Source of the DNA: an uncultured Enterorhabdus sp.
Lineage (GTDB): Bacteria; Actinomycetota; Coriobacteriia; Coriobacteriales; Eggerthellaceae
Length of the DNA stretch: 64,000 nt
NCBI GenBank assembly: GCA_947649205.1
Contig: CANSQM010000002.1
Coordinates: 62,001 to 126,000, forward strand
Direction: 5' to 3'
The stretch's first letter is position 1. Every line of letters starts with the position of its first letter. Below are positions 1-9,213 of the stretch, in pieces. The notes beneath the pieces are model-generated. The model saw only the letters and a program-made list of their open reading frames with translations, was not told the DNA's origin and ran no database searches. A program made the position numbers and the translations under genes.

Positions 1-221
1 GAAAGAACGTTACCGCTCGCAGTTTGGAGGCTTACCGCAAGGCCTACAACCCTTCCCTCGTGTATCGGCTCTCAACCAAGGAATTTGGCCTCGAAGGCGG
101 CATACGGAGTGTCCCCCTTTATGCCGCCTTCTGCTTGGGGAGCGAGATTTCCCCCTATCGACCTTGCTGGGAGGGACTTGGCCAGCAGGGGCGTCTCACG
201 AGCACTGATGTCCATTCCTAA
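1..221 (+). CDS. C-terminal end of an ATP-binding protein (AAA/DUF4143-like), cut by the window start
   Basis: The reading frame is open from the first complete codon at position 3 to the stop at 219-221. The readable part contains KNVTARSLEAYRKAYNP, then a YRLS segment and GGIRSVPLYAAFCL. This resembles the end of the AAA ATPase plus DUF4143 proteins, which typically finish with a xVPLYxx strand. About 27 extra residues follow that strand. The stop overlaps the convergent histidine kinase stop by 4 bp. The N-terminal ATPase domain lies outside the window, so function rests only on this tail. Confidence 0.5.
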   Translation, partial: KNVTARSLEAYRKAYNPSLVYRLSTKEFGLEGGIRSVPLYAAFCLGSEISPYRPCWEGLGQQGRLTSTDVHS

Positions 222-1129
222 GCAAGGGCCGTCTCGTCGGTGGGGAAGGTGAGAGTGATGGTCAGCTCGTTGCCTTCCAGCGCGGCCGTGACCTCCATGT
301 CCTGGGCGGCGGCGAGGCTCGCTACCACGGCCAGGCCGAGGCCCGCGCCACTGCGGGCCCGGGCGGCATCGGCCCGGTAGAAACGCTCGAAAAGGCGGTC
401 GACGTCGAGAGCCGCCGGGTCTTCCACCATGTTGGCGAAGGTGATGGCGCGGCCCTCCTGGGTGATAGCGGGCGCCGCCGTGCCATAGCGCAGGGCGTTG
501 CTGATGAGGTTCTCGAAGATGCGGGCGAGAGCCTCCTCGTCGGCCTCCACCACTAGGGACTCGTCGGAGATGCGCACCTCCGGCTCCCAGCCGCGCTCCT
601 CGAAGGCGGGAAACTGCCCCGTGAGCACCGAAGCCAGCACGGGCATCACCGCCGTGGGCCGCAGGTCCAGCGCAGCGGTCGGGTCGGTGGCCCGGGCGTA
701 GGCGAACAGGGCGTCGAGCAGCCCCTCCATGTCGTCGAGCCGGGCCGAGGCCGCGCCCAGGTAGTGGGCCCGCCGCTCGCCGTCGGCCTCGTCGGCCGCC
801 AGGGCCACGTAGCCCTTGGCCCCCATGAGCGGCGTGCGAATATCATGGGACAAACTCGCCAAGTCGCGCTGGAACTGGCGCTGCTCGGCGGCCGCCTCGC
901 GGCGCTCCGCCTCGGCATCGTCCAGGGTCTCGTTCACGGCCCGGGCCAGGGCCGCAAAGCCCGGACCCGGCATCTCGGTGGATAATCGTCCGTTGGAGCG
1001 CTGCTCGCGTCCCCGCAGGAAGGCGGCCATGCGGCGCAGCTCGCGACCGTACAGCACCACCGTCGCGAAGGCGCACAGGGCCAGGGCTCCCATACCCAGC
1101 GCAAACGTCATGAACCGCTCCTTTCCCAT
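218..1129 (-). CDS. Sensor histidine kinase of a transporter-linked two-component system
   Basis: This 303-residue membrane kinase has one hydrophobic segment at about residues 8-27. A linker follows, then a HisKA domain with the H-box SHDIRTPL around residue 95, the N-box ENLISNAL and a G-box GAGLGLAV near the C-terminus. These are the dimerisation/phospho-acceptor and ATPase domains. Almost no extracytoplasmic sensing domain is present. This is typical of kinases that sense through a partner ABC transporter. The ABC permease and ATPase lie directly upstream on the same strand and the response regulator is divergent beyond them. The likely job is sensing a peptide antibiotic or an envelope signal; the signal itself is inferred. 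Confidence 0.9.
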   Translation of the reverse strand: MGKERFMTFALGMGALALCAFATVVLYGRELRRMAAFLRGREQRSNGRLSTEMPGPGFAALARAVNETLDDAEAERREAAAEQRQFQRDLASLSHDIRTPLMGAKGYVALAADEADGERRAHYLGAASARLDDMEGLLDALFAYARATDPTAALDLRPTAVMPVLASVLTGQFPAFEERGWEPEVRISDESLVVEADEEALARIFENLISNALRYGTAAPAITQEGRAITFANMVEDPAALDVDRLFERFYRADAARARSGAGLGLAVVASLAAAQDMEVTAALEGNELTITLTFPTDETALA

Positions 1130-1214
1130 CGGCGCCCGGGGCGCCGCTACTCACTTGCACGACGCCCGTGCGCCCTACCTCACTCTTACAACGCTCGGGG
1201 TGCCCCGCCTCACT

Positions 1215-1247
1215 CCGTAGGGCAAGGGCATGGCCCTTGCCCTACGG
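1215..1247. repeat. Perfect 15-bp inverted repeat with 3-nt loop between permease and kinase genes
   Basis: Arms CCGTAGGGCAAGGGC and its exact complement flank ATG. The hairpin sits in a 169-bp spacer (1130-1298) that also carries four degenerate copies of a short CTCACT-containing unit. No T-run follows on either strand, so it is not a standard terminator. It may set the level of kinase mRNA relative to the transporter genes by stabilising or processing the transcript. Confidence 0.6.
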
Positions 1248-1298
1248 GAGGGCGCCGCTCCTCACTTTCAGCAGCCCCAACACGGAGGGGCGCCCTAC

Positions 1299-2402
1299 TT
1301 ACACGTCCCGCTTGCGCAGCACGCCCAGGGCCAGGGCGCTGCACAAACCGGCCACGATCGCGCCCACAAGGAGCACCTGCACCGCCACGGGCACCATGGT
1401 CAGAGGTGCGGCTGCCGGGCCGCTGAGCAGCGTGCCGGCGTTCGAGCCCAGGGCTTGCACACAGGAAGCGAGCAGCCACGGCTCCAGAGCGCCGAGCCAC
1501 GGCACCGCCGTGCCCAGCAGCAACAGCACCTGGCCCGCCATGGCCCCCAAGAAACCCGAGCATACCACGATGGCCCAGGCCACACCGGCTCCCGCGCTGC
1601 GGCTGATCCATACGATAACCGCCGCCGAGCAGCCGTAGGCGAAGACGACCAGCCACGTCAGACCGAAGAACGCCAACAGGTCGGCCGGACTGTTCATGTC
1701 CCCGTAGGTAAAGCCCGCCGCGGCGAAGGACACCACGCTGACCAGCGAGACCACGGCCACAAAGAACGCCGCCAGCACCCCCACGAGCACGATCTTCCCC
1801 CCGTAGTAGCGCACGCGACCGCGCCGGTCCATCACGAGGTTGCGGGCAAACCGCGTCGTGAAGTCCTGAGCGCAGAACAGCGCCGTCACCAGGGCGACGA
1901 CCAGGGTCAGCAAGCCGCCCGACACCACCGAGTCGCCCAGCATATCCGCAGGGGTAGCGAAGGTGCGCATCTCCCGGGACACGCCCTCGAAGTCGGCCTC
2001 GCTCAGGGCCTGGGGGCTCTCCTCGACCAGGGCCCACAGCTCCGCCGAGGCGGAACCGGGCGCGGCCCCCTCCCCGGCTTCCGCAGCCTCTTCCATGGCA
2101 TCCTCGGCCGTCTCCACCGCGGTGTCGGCCGTAGCCCCCAGCGACGCCCCGGGCACAGACTGGCCGCCACTCTCAGCGCCCGCGCGCTCACCGCCCCCAG
2201 CCGAACCCTCTGCCGTCTCGTCGTCGCAGGCCGTAACCGTCATATCCATGGCAGACGCGGACATGGAAAGGAACTCCGGCGACGACACCGCGTACATCGC
2301 GACGGCCGCGAGGATGGACAGCGCCACCACGACGACCGTCACCACCCAGAGCATCTTGCCGTGGACCAAACGGTACAGATCGCTCTTCATCAGGTTAAAC
2401 AT
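1299..2402 (-). CDS. ABC-2 type transporter permease
   Basis: This is a 367-residue membrane protein. A hydrophobic helix at about residues 17-38 is followed by a loop of roughly 110 residues, rich in Ala, Gly, Glu and Ser, and then five more hydrophobic helices. This is the ABC-2 permease layout with a large external loop after helix 1. Its start overlaps the end of the upstream ATPase gene by 8 bp, which implies translational coupling and a 1:1 complex. With the kinase downstream and the divergent response regulator it forms a typical peptide-resistance or lantibiotic-immunity style module. The exported substrate cannot be read from the sequence. Confidence 0.88.
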   Translation of the reverse strand: MFNLMKSDLYRLVHGKMLWVVTVVVVALSILAAVAMYAVSSPEFLSMSASAMDMTVTACDDETAEGSAGGGERAGAESGGQSVPGASLGATADTAVETAEDAMEEAAEAGEGAAPGSASAELWALVEESPQALSEADFEGVSREMRTFATPADMLGDSVVSGGLLTLVVALVTALFCAQDFTTRFARNLVMDRRGRVRYYGGKIVLVGVLAAFFVAVVSLVSVVSFAAAGFTYGDMNSPADLLAFFGLTWLVVFAYGCSAAVIVWISRSAGAGVAWAIVVCSGFLGAMAGQVLLLLGTAVPWLGALEPWLLASCVQALGSNAGTLLSGPAAAPLTMVPVAVQVLLVGAIVAGLCSALALGVLRKRDV

Positions 2403-3336
2403 GGGTCGCGCCCCCTTCCATCAACGCAACGAAGTAGTCTTCGATATCCCGGTGGTCCTGGGAGAATTCCAGGACCACCTGGCCCGCACCGGCCAAGGTG
2501 CGGGCCACCGCCTCGGCATCGTAGTCACCCGACACCACGATGGTGCCGCCCGGCTCCGCGCGGAACGCCGCAGCGGGATAGGCCTCCTCCAGCAGGGCCA
2601 GGGCCCGGGGGCTGTCGGCCGTGCGCACCCGTAGGCTGCCCCCGCACTCGGCCGCCACCTCCTCGGCGCTCATCTCGCGCACCATGCGGCCGTTGGCGAT
2701 CACGCCGTAGCGGGTGGCCATGCGATCCAGCTGGTCGAGCACATGGGACGAGATCACCACGGTAATGCCGAAGGTTTGGGCCAGGCGCACGATGAGGTTG
2801 CGCATGGCGCGGGTAGCCTCGGGGTCCAGCCCATTGAAGGGCTCGTCCAGCAGCAGCACGTCGGGGTTGCCCAGCAGGGCCAGGGCCAGGCCGAGGCGCT
2901 GGCGCATGCCGAGGGAGAACCCGCGCACCTTCTGCTTGCCCGCGCCGGATAGCCCCACGAGCCGCAGCACCTCCTCGCATCGGGCCGGCCCATCCACAAT
3001 GCCCCAGGCCAGAGCCTTGGCCTGCAAGTTCTGATAGGCCGTCAGGTTCGGCAGCAGCCCCGGCTGCTCGATGAGCACGCCGATGCGCCGGGCCTGATCG
3101 CCCTCGCCGGGCGCCCCCTGCGCGGGGCCAACGCCCGTCGGCACGCCGAACAGCGCCACCTCGCCGGCCGTCGGCGTCACCTCCCCGCAGATCATCTTCA
3201 TCACCGTGGACTTGCCGGCCCCGTTCTTTCCCACAAAACCGTAGATATCGCCCGCGGCCACGGTCATGGCGAAATCATCCACCACGCGCCGACCGCCGTA
3301 GGCCTTGGCCAGACCGCGCGCCTCAATCACATTCAT
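2395..3336 (-). CDS. ABC transporter ATP-binding protein
   Basis: The protein has 313 residues. It carries Walker A GKNGAGKST at about residue 37, the signature FSLGMRQRLGLA, Walker B VLLLDEPFNGLD and an H-loop in VISSHVLDQ. The C-terminal extension of about 90 residues is common in CcmA/BcrA-like ATPases that partner ABC-2 permeases. It energises the permease encoded immediately downstream. The first gene of the minus-strand operon starts at ATG 3334-3336 with a purine-rich GGAGAGAG Shine-Dalgarno sequence. Confidence 0.93.
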   Translation of the reverse strand: MNVIEARGLAKAYGGRRVVDDFAMTVAAGDIYGFVGKNGAGKSTVMKMICGEVTPTAGEVALFGVPTGVGPAQGAPGEGDQARRIGVLIEQPGLLPNLTAYQNLQAKALAWGIVDGPARCEEVLRLVGLSGAGKQKVRGFSLGMRQRLGLALALLGNPDVLLLDEPFNGLDPEATRAMRNLIVRLAQTFGITVVISSHVLDQLDRMATRYGVIANGRMVREMSAEEVAAECGGSLRVRTADSPRALALLEEAYPAAAFRAEPGGTIVVSGDYDAEAVARTLAGAGQVVLEFSQDHRDIEDYFVALMEGGATHV

Positions 3337-3511
3337 GGCTCTCTCCTTTCTCCGTACAGGTATACCCCATTTCCGACGCGTTCCAGTGTGGAGGGGAACA
3401 TTAAAGAAAGTTCTGGCGAAGCGTTAAGAATGTTTGAAGATGGCGCCTCGCGCCCGCGCGCCGTATTATGCTGCCAGAAAAGCACCTGGCGAAGGAGGCC
3501 CGAACCGCCCG
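3337..3511. promoter_or_regulatory. Divergent control region between ABC operon and response regulator
   Basis: This 175-bp region lies between the divergent starts. It contains TTAAAGAA at 3401-3408 and TTAAGAAT at 3424-3431, a same-strand pair 23 bp apart. This is about two helical turns, the arrangement expected for OmpR-family dimers. TATTAT at 3464-3469 could be a -10 for the response regulator. The binding-site reading is inference from spacing only. Confidence 0.4.
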
Positions 3512-4258
3512 ATGGACACCCCCTTGGACATACTGGTTATCGAAGACGACCCTTCCATCAACGAGGTGGTGACCGCCCATCTGGAACGTCAGGGCCATCG
3601 CTGCCGCCAGGCCTTCTCGGGCACCGAGGGCACCCTGCTTCTGCGCGAGCAGCGCCCCGACCTGGTCATCACCGACCTCATGCTGCCGGGCATCACGGGC
3701 GAGGAGATCGTCCGGACCATCCGCGCCACCGACGGTGCGCTGCCCATCATCGTCATCTCGGCCCGCATCACCGCCGCCGACAAGATCATGCTGCTGCAAG
3801 AAGGGGCCGACGACTACCTGACCAAGCCCTTCGACCTGGACGAGCTGAGCGCGCGCATCGCCGTGCAGTGCCGCCACCGGGCCGCCCGCAGCCGCGACAG
3901 CGCTTCTACCTCAGATGACGCGGCCGCCGATGGGCGCGGGCCCGACAGCCCCGAAACCGCCGTGCTGCGCTTCCGCGATTGGGAGCTCAACAGCGACGAG
4001 CGCACCTTCGCTGTGGCCGGCACCCCCGTGGCCCTCACGCGCACCGAGTTCAACATCCTGGAGCTGCTCATGGCCCGTCCGCGCAAGGTGTTCACCAAGC
4101 AGGAACTGTTCGAGCTGGCCTGGGGCGAGCCCTATTCCGTGGAAGACTCCACTGTGAACGTCCACGTGTCGAACCTCCGCCGCAAGCTGAAGCCCACAGG
4201 CACCGACGGCTACCTGCAAACAGTCTGGGGTATGGGATTCAAACTGACAACCCAGTAG
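3512..4258 (+). CDS. OmpR-family response regulator
   Basis: The protein has 248 residues. The receiver domain has the acidic pair EDD at 11-13, the phospho-acceptor Asp55 in LVITDLMLPG, and the conserved Lys in TKPFD. A linker of about 35 residues leads to a winged-helix domain with RTEFNILELL and VNVHVSNLRRKL. I chose ATG 3512 because GAAGGAGG lies 13 nt upstream and the sequence beyond M1 of this start has no family similarity. It is the cognate partner of the kinase at 218-1129 and probably controls the divergent ABC operon. Confidence 0.93.
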   Translation: MDTPLDILVIEDDPSINEVVTAHLERQGHRCRQAFSGTEGTLLLREQRPDLVITDLMLPGITGEEIVRTIRATDGALPIIVISARITAADKIMLLQEGADDYLTKPFDLDELSARIAVQCRHRAARSRDSASTSDDAAADGRGPDSPETAVLRFRDWELNSDERTFAVAGTPVALTRTEFNILELLMARPRKVFTKQELFELAWGEPYSVEDSTVNVHVSNLRRKLKPTGTDGYLQTVWGMGFKLTTQ

Positions 4259-4323
4259 GACTCCCGAAGCCCCGGCCCCGCGCCCCGCGTCGCCCCGGCC
4301 GCCGTCACTCTCGTTCCGCGCAA

Positions 4324-4418
4324 AATCCGTGCAAAGTAACGCCTCTTCGCTCGAAACATGCATGTTTTGCCCCGCTTTGCAAGTTTCGGTGTCAGGCGGG
4401 CGTCACTTTGCACGGATT
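4324..4418. repeat. 95-bp nested inverted-repeat element
   Basis: The 20-bp ends at 4324-4343 and 4399-4418 are complementary at 19 positions. A second pair (CGAAAC 4352-4357 with GTTTCG 4383-4388) and a palindrome AAACATGCATGTTT at 4353-4366 lie inside. The element sits in the 294-bp gap between the response regulator and the TPR gene. It looks like a small palindromic or MITE-like repeat or a structured transcript. No coding potential was seen. Confidence 0.6.
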
Positions 4419-4552
4419 CCCCGCCTCGCTCCGTCTCGCCCCCAGCGCTCCATAAATACAGGTCGCCTTTCGCCGTTGCGCTGGCTATTGTCGTGGCAAT
4501 GTGGGACAATGATACGACTTGACTTTCTCGACTTCCCCATGGGAAGGAGCCT

Positions 4553-6604
4553 ATGATGTTTGACTTTTTCCGCAAGAAGAAAAGCGGTGGCAGTGACGGC
4601 CAGGGCTCTGCGCCGGCCGCGGACGGCAACACCCCCACTGGGGACAAGACCACCCGCGATGTGCTGGGCGAGTTCATCACCGCACCGCTGCCCGACGCCG
4701 TGGACGGCCTGCTGTTCCGCGTGTCCATGGCCGACGCCGCCAACCCGGCCCCGGGCTTCGAGGCCTATGCCGCCCGCCTGCTCTCCGATGCCGAGGCGCC
4801 CACCCTGCGCGCCATCGCCGTGGAGCACCCGGTGGAGCTGCGCCGCCTGAACACCACCGAGCTGTTCTGGTCGGTCTTCGACGACAGCACCATCAGCGCT
4901 GGCGCCCGCGGCACCATCCTGCGCATCGAGTCGGTGCTCGACCGCCTGGCCCTTATCTCGAAGCTCATGGAAGACGGCAACGGCGCCGTGGCCGCTACCG
5001 CCTACAGCGAGGAACAGTGCAGCGAGGCCGACTGGCGCGTGCTGCGCTCCATCGCCAACGATGCCGGCGACTACCTGAGCGCCGCCGACCGCGACAACAA
5101 GCTGAATACCCAGTACGGCACCACGGGCACTCGCGGCGGCAACTGGGACCTGGCCACCCGCTTCGCCGCCTCCTGCGAGGCCATGGTGCTCCCCTTCCGC
5201 CTGGAGTACCGCTTCGTCTGCGACGCGAGCACCGGCACCATCGTGGCCGACGTGTCCACACCGGCCCCCGACGTGTTCCCCAAATCGCGCTACGATGCCG
5301 CAACCGACCAGTGGGTCGACAACACCCTGCGCCGCGCCGATGCCGCTGCGGCCTACGGCCTACGCCTGGCGGCCCTCATCGCCGCGGCGGCCTTTGGCTG
5401 CTCCGTGGGCGTCACCCGCGTGGTGGTAAACGAGAAGGAGGGCTCCATCGCCGGACCCACGGTCATGTCCCTCGAGTTCGGCCGCATCCCCTTCACCATG
5501 GGCACCATGGCGAAGATCCGCAGCGGCGAGTTCGCCTCGCCCGAGAGCGAGTGCAACCCAGGGCTGCTCTTCGACATGCTGCACCTCCAGAACCGCGCCA
5601 TCGACCTGGCCGATGACGGCACGCTGCGCCCCGTCGAGCCCCTGGCGGTGGAGCTGGGCACCGTGCGCACCCCCGTGGCCGAAGACGACCGCGAGCTCTC
5701 CCCAGAGCTGCGCGACCTGCTGCATGCCGATGTGGTACGCGACCTGGACGTGATGAGCGAGCAGAATGCCGACCTGGCCGCCCGCTACCGCGCCATCATG
5801 GACGAGAAGGACGATTCCCTGCTGTTGGCCGTGGCCCAGCTGGAGGACATCGTGGCCGAGACGAGCAAGGCCACCGAAGAGGAGGAAGTCGCCCGCGCCC
5901 TGCGCGAGACCGGCGTGACCGTGAAGCCGCTGTACTGCGAGAACGTCTTCGCCCGGTACCTCACGAGCGTCGTGGAAAGCGACCCCGCGGTGCGCTACCA
6001 GCGCCTGTCCGACATTGGCCAGGCAGCCCGCTCGTCGCTGTCGCGCATCTACCGCGATATGGGCGATCTGGATGCCGCCGAGGCCCAGGCCCGCGTGTGC
6101 ATCGAGCTGGCTCCCACAAGCGCCCCGGCCTTCAACGACCTCATCACCTGCTTCGCCGAGGGCGATCACTACGACCGCATCATCGAGGTGGCCAAGGACG
6201 CCCTGCGCGTGGCCGTGACCGGCAACGACATCTCCTATATCTTCTACCGTCTGGCCTTCGCCTACTGGCAGACCGGCCGTTTGCGCGAGGCTCTTGCCTG
6301 CTATCTGCGGGTGCCCGAGGCGAGCCCCATGGGCGAGGCCGCCCTGCGCGAGCGCAACGACCTGCTGAGCGAGATGGGCAACAACGTGCCCGGCAACGAC
6401 TGGGATCCCACGGCCTGCCTGCGCACCGCCGGCGTGCCCCTGGCCCCCTTGGACGATGTCATGGAAGTGGTCGGCCGCGCCCTCGTGCTGCTGTGCGACC
6501 AGAACATGCCCCTGGCTGCCGCCCCGCTCGCGAGCCTCGTGGCCAGCACCCAGCGCAACGACATCCTCCACGCCGTAGCCGCCAGCCTCCGCCAAGGCGT
6601 GTAG
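4553..6604 (+). CDS. Large tetratricopeptide-repeat protein of unknown function
   Basis: This is a 683-residue soluble protein with no signal peptide. The N-terminus is a short basic stretch (FFRKKK) followed by a Gly/Ser-rich linker. The middle 400 residues are not recognised. From about residue 490 to 600 there are helical repeats with TPR character (YRDMGDLDAAEAQARVCIEL, then AYWQTGRLREALACYLRV). The start is ATG 4553 or 4556, with GGAAGGA just upstream. It is transcribed alone and ends at a strong terminator. TPRs imply a scaffold or protein-binding role; nothing indicates a catalytic activity. Confidence 0.8.
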   Translation: MMFDFFRKKKSGGSDGQGSAPAADGNTPTGDKTTRDVLGEFITAPLPDAVDGLLFRVSMADAANPAPGFEAYAARLLSDAEAPTLRAIAVEHPVELRRLNTTELFWSVFDDSTISAGARGTILRIESVLDRLALISKLMEDGNGAVAATAYSEEQCSEADWRVLRSIANDAGDYLSAADRDNKLNTQYGTTGTRGGNWDLATRFAASCEAMVLPFRLEYRFVCDASTGTIVADVSTPAPDVFPKSRYDAATDQWVDNTLRRADAAAAYGLRLAALIAAAAFGCSVGVTRVVVNEKEGSIAGPTVMSLEFGRIPFTMGTMAKIRSGEFASPESECNPGLLFDMLHLQNRAIDLADDGTLRPVEPLAVELGTVRTPVAEDDRELSPELRDLLHADVVRDLDVMSEQNADLAARYRAIMDEKDDSLLLAVAQLEDIVAETSKATEEEEVARALRETGVTVKPLYCENVFARYLTSVVESDPAVRYQRLSDIGQAARSSLSRIYRDMGDLDAAEAQARVCIELAPTSAPAFNDLITCFAEGDHYDRIIEVAKDALRVAVTGNDISYIFYRLAFAYWQTGRLREALACYLRVPEASPMGEAALRERNDLLSEMGNNVPGNDWDPTACLRTAGVPLAPLDDVMEVVGRALVLLCDQNMPLAAAPLASLVASTQRNDILHAVAASLRQGV

Positions 6605-6633
6605 AAGCCCGCACTACCCCCCCCCGAACGCAC

Positions 6634-6676
6634 GAAGGGCCCGCATCACGCGGGCCCTTCCCTTATATTCTTCTTT
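6634..6676 (+). terminator. Rho-independent terminator of the TPR gene
   Basis: Perfect 11-bp stem GAAGGGCCCGC (6634-6644) with its complement (6650-6660), a 5-nt loop and a T-rich tail through 6676. Confidence 0.9.
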
Positions 6677-6709
6677 TTGTCCCCGGAATGCGCCCTAGGA
6701 AGTCAGCGA

Positions 6710-6852
6710 GGTTCCGACCGGCGCCTGGAATTGCGCTAAAGAGCGGCTGAGCGGCCTTTGCGCCGCGAAGGAAAGCTCTGAAGCGCAAGGCCAGGTGCCC
6801 GTCGGAACCGCAGCGTCAGGCGTAGTTAGAAGCGGAAAGCTTCTAACTACGC
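6710..6852 (-). ncRNA. Long nested hairpin in the 3' region of glutamine synthetase; possible structured RNA or palindromic repeat
   Basis: Outer arms 6710-6728 and 6791-6809 pair at 17 of 19 positions. Inside them TTGCGC (from 6732) pairs with GCGCAA (to 6788), and AGAGC pairs with GCTCT. A separate perfect 13-bp stem, 6820-6832 with 6840-6852, overlaps the glutamine synthetase stop codon. No T-run follows either structure. The region lies between two genes transcribed toward each other. The structure is directly visible; calling it RNA rather than a DNA repeat is inference. Confidence 0.5.
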
Positions 6853-8937
6853 GTAAAACAAAATCTCATTGTAGGTCGGCACCGGCCAGGCCTCGCGCTC
6901 GACGATGATCTCCAGGCTGTCCACGGCCTCGCGCAGCGCGTCCATCACCGGTACGATCTCGTGGGCGTTCATGTTCGCCCGCTCCTGCTGATCGGCGATC
7001 TCGCGGGAGGCGTGGTGCAGGTCGTTCAGCTTCTCCAGCTGGCGGTTGATCTCGGCAGCCCCGGCCACCAGGCGACGCAGCTTGTCTTCCATGAACGAGG
7101 TGTCGCCATCGGGCAGCACGCCGCGAATGGCGGTGATACCGTTGGCCAGCTTCGCCGCGTAGCGGTTGATGGCCGGCAGGTAATCGCGGCGCACGAGGCG
7201 CTTCATCACCCGGCACTCGATGTTCATGATCTTGTTGTACTTCTCCAGCTTCACCTCGTAGCGGCTGCGCACCTCGGTTTCGGTGAGCACGCCGAACTCG
7301 GCGAACAGCGCGATGGACTTCGGATCCACGTAGCAAGGCAGCGCCTCGGCTGTGGTACGGTGGTTCGCCAAGCCGCGACGGGCCGCCTCGGCCTCCCACT
7401 CGGCGGAATAGCCGTCGCCGTTGAAGATAATGCGCTCGTGATCGCGCAGGGTCTGCTTGATGTAGTCGATGGCCGCGGCCTCGAACTCGTCGCCGGTCTT
7501 GCCCTCCATGGCATCGGCGAAGCCCTTGAGCGAGGCGGCCATGGCCGTGTTCAGCACCATGTTCACATCCGACAGGTTCTGGGCACTCCCCGGCATGCGG
7601 AACTCGAACTTGTTGCCGGTGAAGGCGAAGGGGCTCGTGCGGTTGCGGTCGGTGTTGTCCTTGATGAAGTTCGGCAGCACATCCACGCCGAGATCCATGG
7701 CCACGCGCTCGGCCGAGGAGTAGTCGTGCTCGTCCACCAGGGCCTCCACGATGGCCCCCAGCTCGTCGCCGAGGAACATGGACACGATGGCAGGCGGCGC
7801 CTCGTTGGCCCCCAGGCGATGGTCGTTGCCGGCGCTGGCGGCCGACATGCGCAACAGCTCCTGGTACTCGTCCACGGCCTCGATCACGCAGGTGAGAAAC
7901 ACCAGGAAACGCAGGTTCTCCATGGGGTTCTCGCCGGGATCGAACAGGTTCTTGCCGTCGGCGGAGATGGACCAGTTGTTGTGCTTGCCACTTCCGTTGA
8001 TGAACTCGAAGGGCTTCTCGTGCTGCAGGCACACCAGGCCGTAGTGGCTGGCCAACAGCTTCATCTTCTCCATGGTGAGCAGGTTCTCGTCTACGCCGCG
8101 ATTCGTCTCTGCGAAGATGGGCGCCAGCTCGTGCTGGGCCGGGGCCACCTCGTTGTGCTTGGTGCGGGCCGATACGCCCAGCGCCCACAGCTCGTCATCG
8201 AGCTCCTTCATGAACTCGTTCACCGTGGGGCGGATGGCGCCGAAGTAGTGCTCCTCCAATTCCTGGCCCTTGCAGGGGGAATAGCCGAACAGGGTGCGGC
8301 CCGTGAGCATGAGGTCGAGGCGCTGCTCGTAGTCCTTCTCGGAAACGAGGAAGTACTCCTGCTCGGCGCCCAGCGTGGTGGTCACGCGCTCCCCCGCCTC
8401 GCCGAACAGGGCCAGCACGCGCTTGGCCTGAATCTCGATGGCCTTCATGGAACGCAGAAGCGGCGTCTTCTTATCCAGGGCCTCGCCGGTGTAGGAGCAG
8501 AAGGCCGTGGGGATGCACAGCACTTCGTCCTTGATGAAGGCGTAGGAGGTGGGGTCCCAGGCCGTGTAGCCGCGGGCCTCGAAGGTGGCGCGCAGGCCGC
8601 CCGAGGGGAAGCTGGAGGCGTCGGGCTCGCCCTGGATGAGCTCCTTGCCCGAGAAGGTCATGATGGCCCGCCCGTCGGGGGTGGGGTCGATGAAGCTGTC
8701 GTGCTTCTCAGAGGTGATGCCCGTCAGCGGTTGAAACCAGTGGGTGAAGTGGGTGGCGCCCTTCTCGATGGCCCATTCCTTCATGGCGTGGGCAACCACG
8801 TTCGCCACGTCGATGTCGAGCGGCTCGCCGCCCTTGATGGTGCGCATGAGCTGCTTGTAGGTGGCAGAAGGCAAACGCTCCTGCATGGTGTGCTCGTTGA
8901 ACACCATGGAGCCATACAGATCGGTCACTTTCGACAT
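6847..8937 (-). CDS. glnA: Glutamine synthetase type III (GlnN family)
   Basis: This enzyme makes glutamine from glutamate, ammonia and ATP in the cytoplasm. At 696 residues it has the length of the large type III enzymes rather than the 440-470 residues of types I and II. The type III opening [11 protein letters not shown] and the active-site segments [20 protein letters not shown] and [20 protein letters not shown] are present. ATG 8935-8937 ([10 protein letters not shown]) was chosen because GAGGAG lies just upstream and the family starts there; a longer frame begins upstream without support. It is monocistronic. No riboswitch or nitrogen regulator site was recognised. Confidence 0.95.
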   Translation of the reverse strand: MSKVTDLYGSMVFNEHTMQERLPSATYKQLMRTIKGGEPLDIDVANVVAHAMKEWAIEKGATHFTHWFQPLTGITSEKHDSFIDPTPDGRAIMTFSGKELIQGEPDASSFPSGGLRATFEARGYTAWDPTSYAFIKDEVLCIPTAFCSYTGEALDKKTPLLRSMKAIEIQAKRVLALFGEAGERVTTTLGAEQEYFLVSEKDYEQRLDLMLTGRTLFGYSPCKGQELEEHYFGAIRPTVNEFMKELDDELWALGVSARTKHNEVAPAQHELAPIFAETNRGVDENLLTMEKMKLLASHYGLVCLQHEKPFEFINGSGKHNNWSISADGKNLFDPGENPMENLRFLVFLTCVIEAVDEYQELLRMSAASAGNDHRLGANEAPPAIVSMFLGDELGAIVEALVDEHDYSSAERVAMDLGVDVLPNFIKDNTDRNRTSPFAFTGNKFEFRMPGSAQNLSDVNMVLNTAMAASLKGFADAMEGKTGDEFEAAAIDYIKQTLRDHERIIFNGDGYSAEWEAEAARRGLANHRTTAEALPCYVDPKSIALFAEFGVLTETEVRSRYEVKLEKYNKIMNIECRVMKRLVRRDYLPAINRYAAKLANGITAIRGVLPDGDTSFMEDKLRRLVAGAAEINRQLEKLNDLHHASREIADQQERANMNAHEIVPVMDALREAVDSLEIIVEREAWPVPTYNEILFYA

Positions 8938-9213
8938 AGCGGGCACGCTCCTCACTCGGATCGATGATCGGACAAAGATACCACGTTGCCGCGAAGTCGG
9001 CGAGCCGAGCCGCCCGTTTACCAAACTAACGGCGCATCGTTTCGGGAAGTTTCCGGTCAGGAAAACCGAGATTGCGAAACAGGAGCCCTCGGAGAAGCTG
9101 CCGCTCCCTTAAAGGATAAAGGAGCCAGTGCGGGCAAAACGGCGCCCGCACATTTGCTACGAACGGCAGTTACGAGGACTGCACTTCATCAACTGAAATG
9201 AGGTAGAGCCTTG
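8938..9213. other. Intergenic region upstream of glutamine synthetase
   Basis: 276 bp without a convincing gene. It presumably contains the glutamine synthetase promoter. A weak GTTTCG/CGAAAC inverted pair near 9042-9078 is the only structure noted. Confidence 0.5.

Noticed and set aside
1215-1247. Rho-independent terminator
   Set aside because: The stem is perfect but no T-run follows on either strand.
1230-2765. A 511-codon plus-strand open frame over the ABC permease and ATPase genes
   Set aside because: It lies antisense to two well-supported genes; its His/Arg/Gly/Pro-rich translation is typical of the shadow frames that GC-rich codon bias creates.
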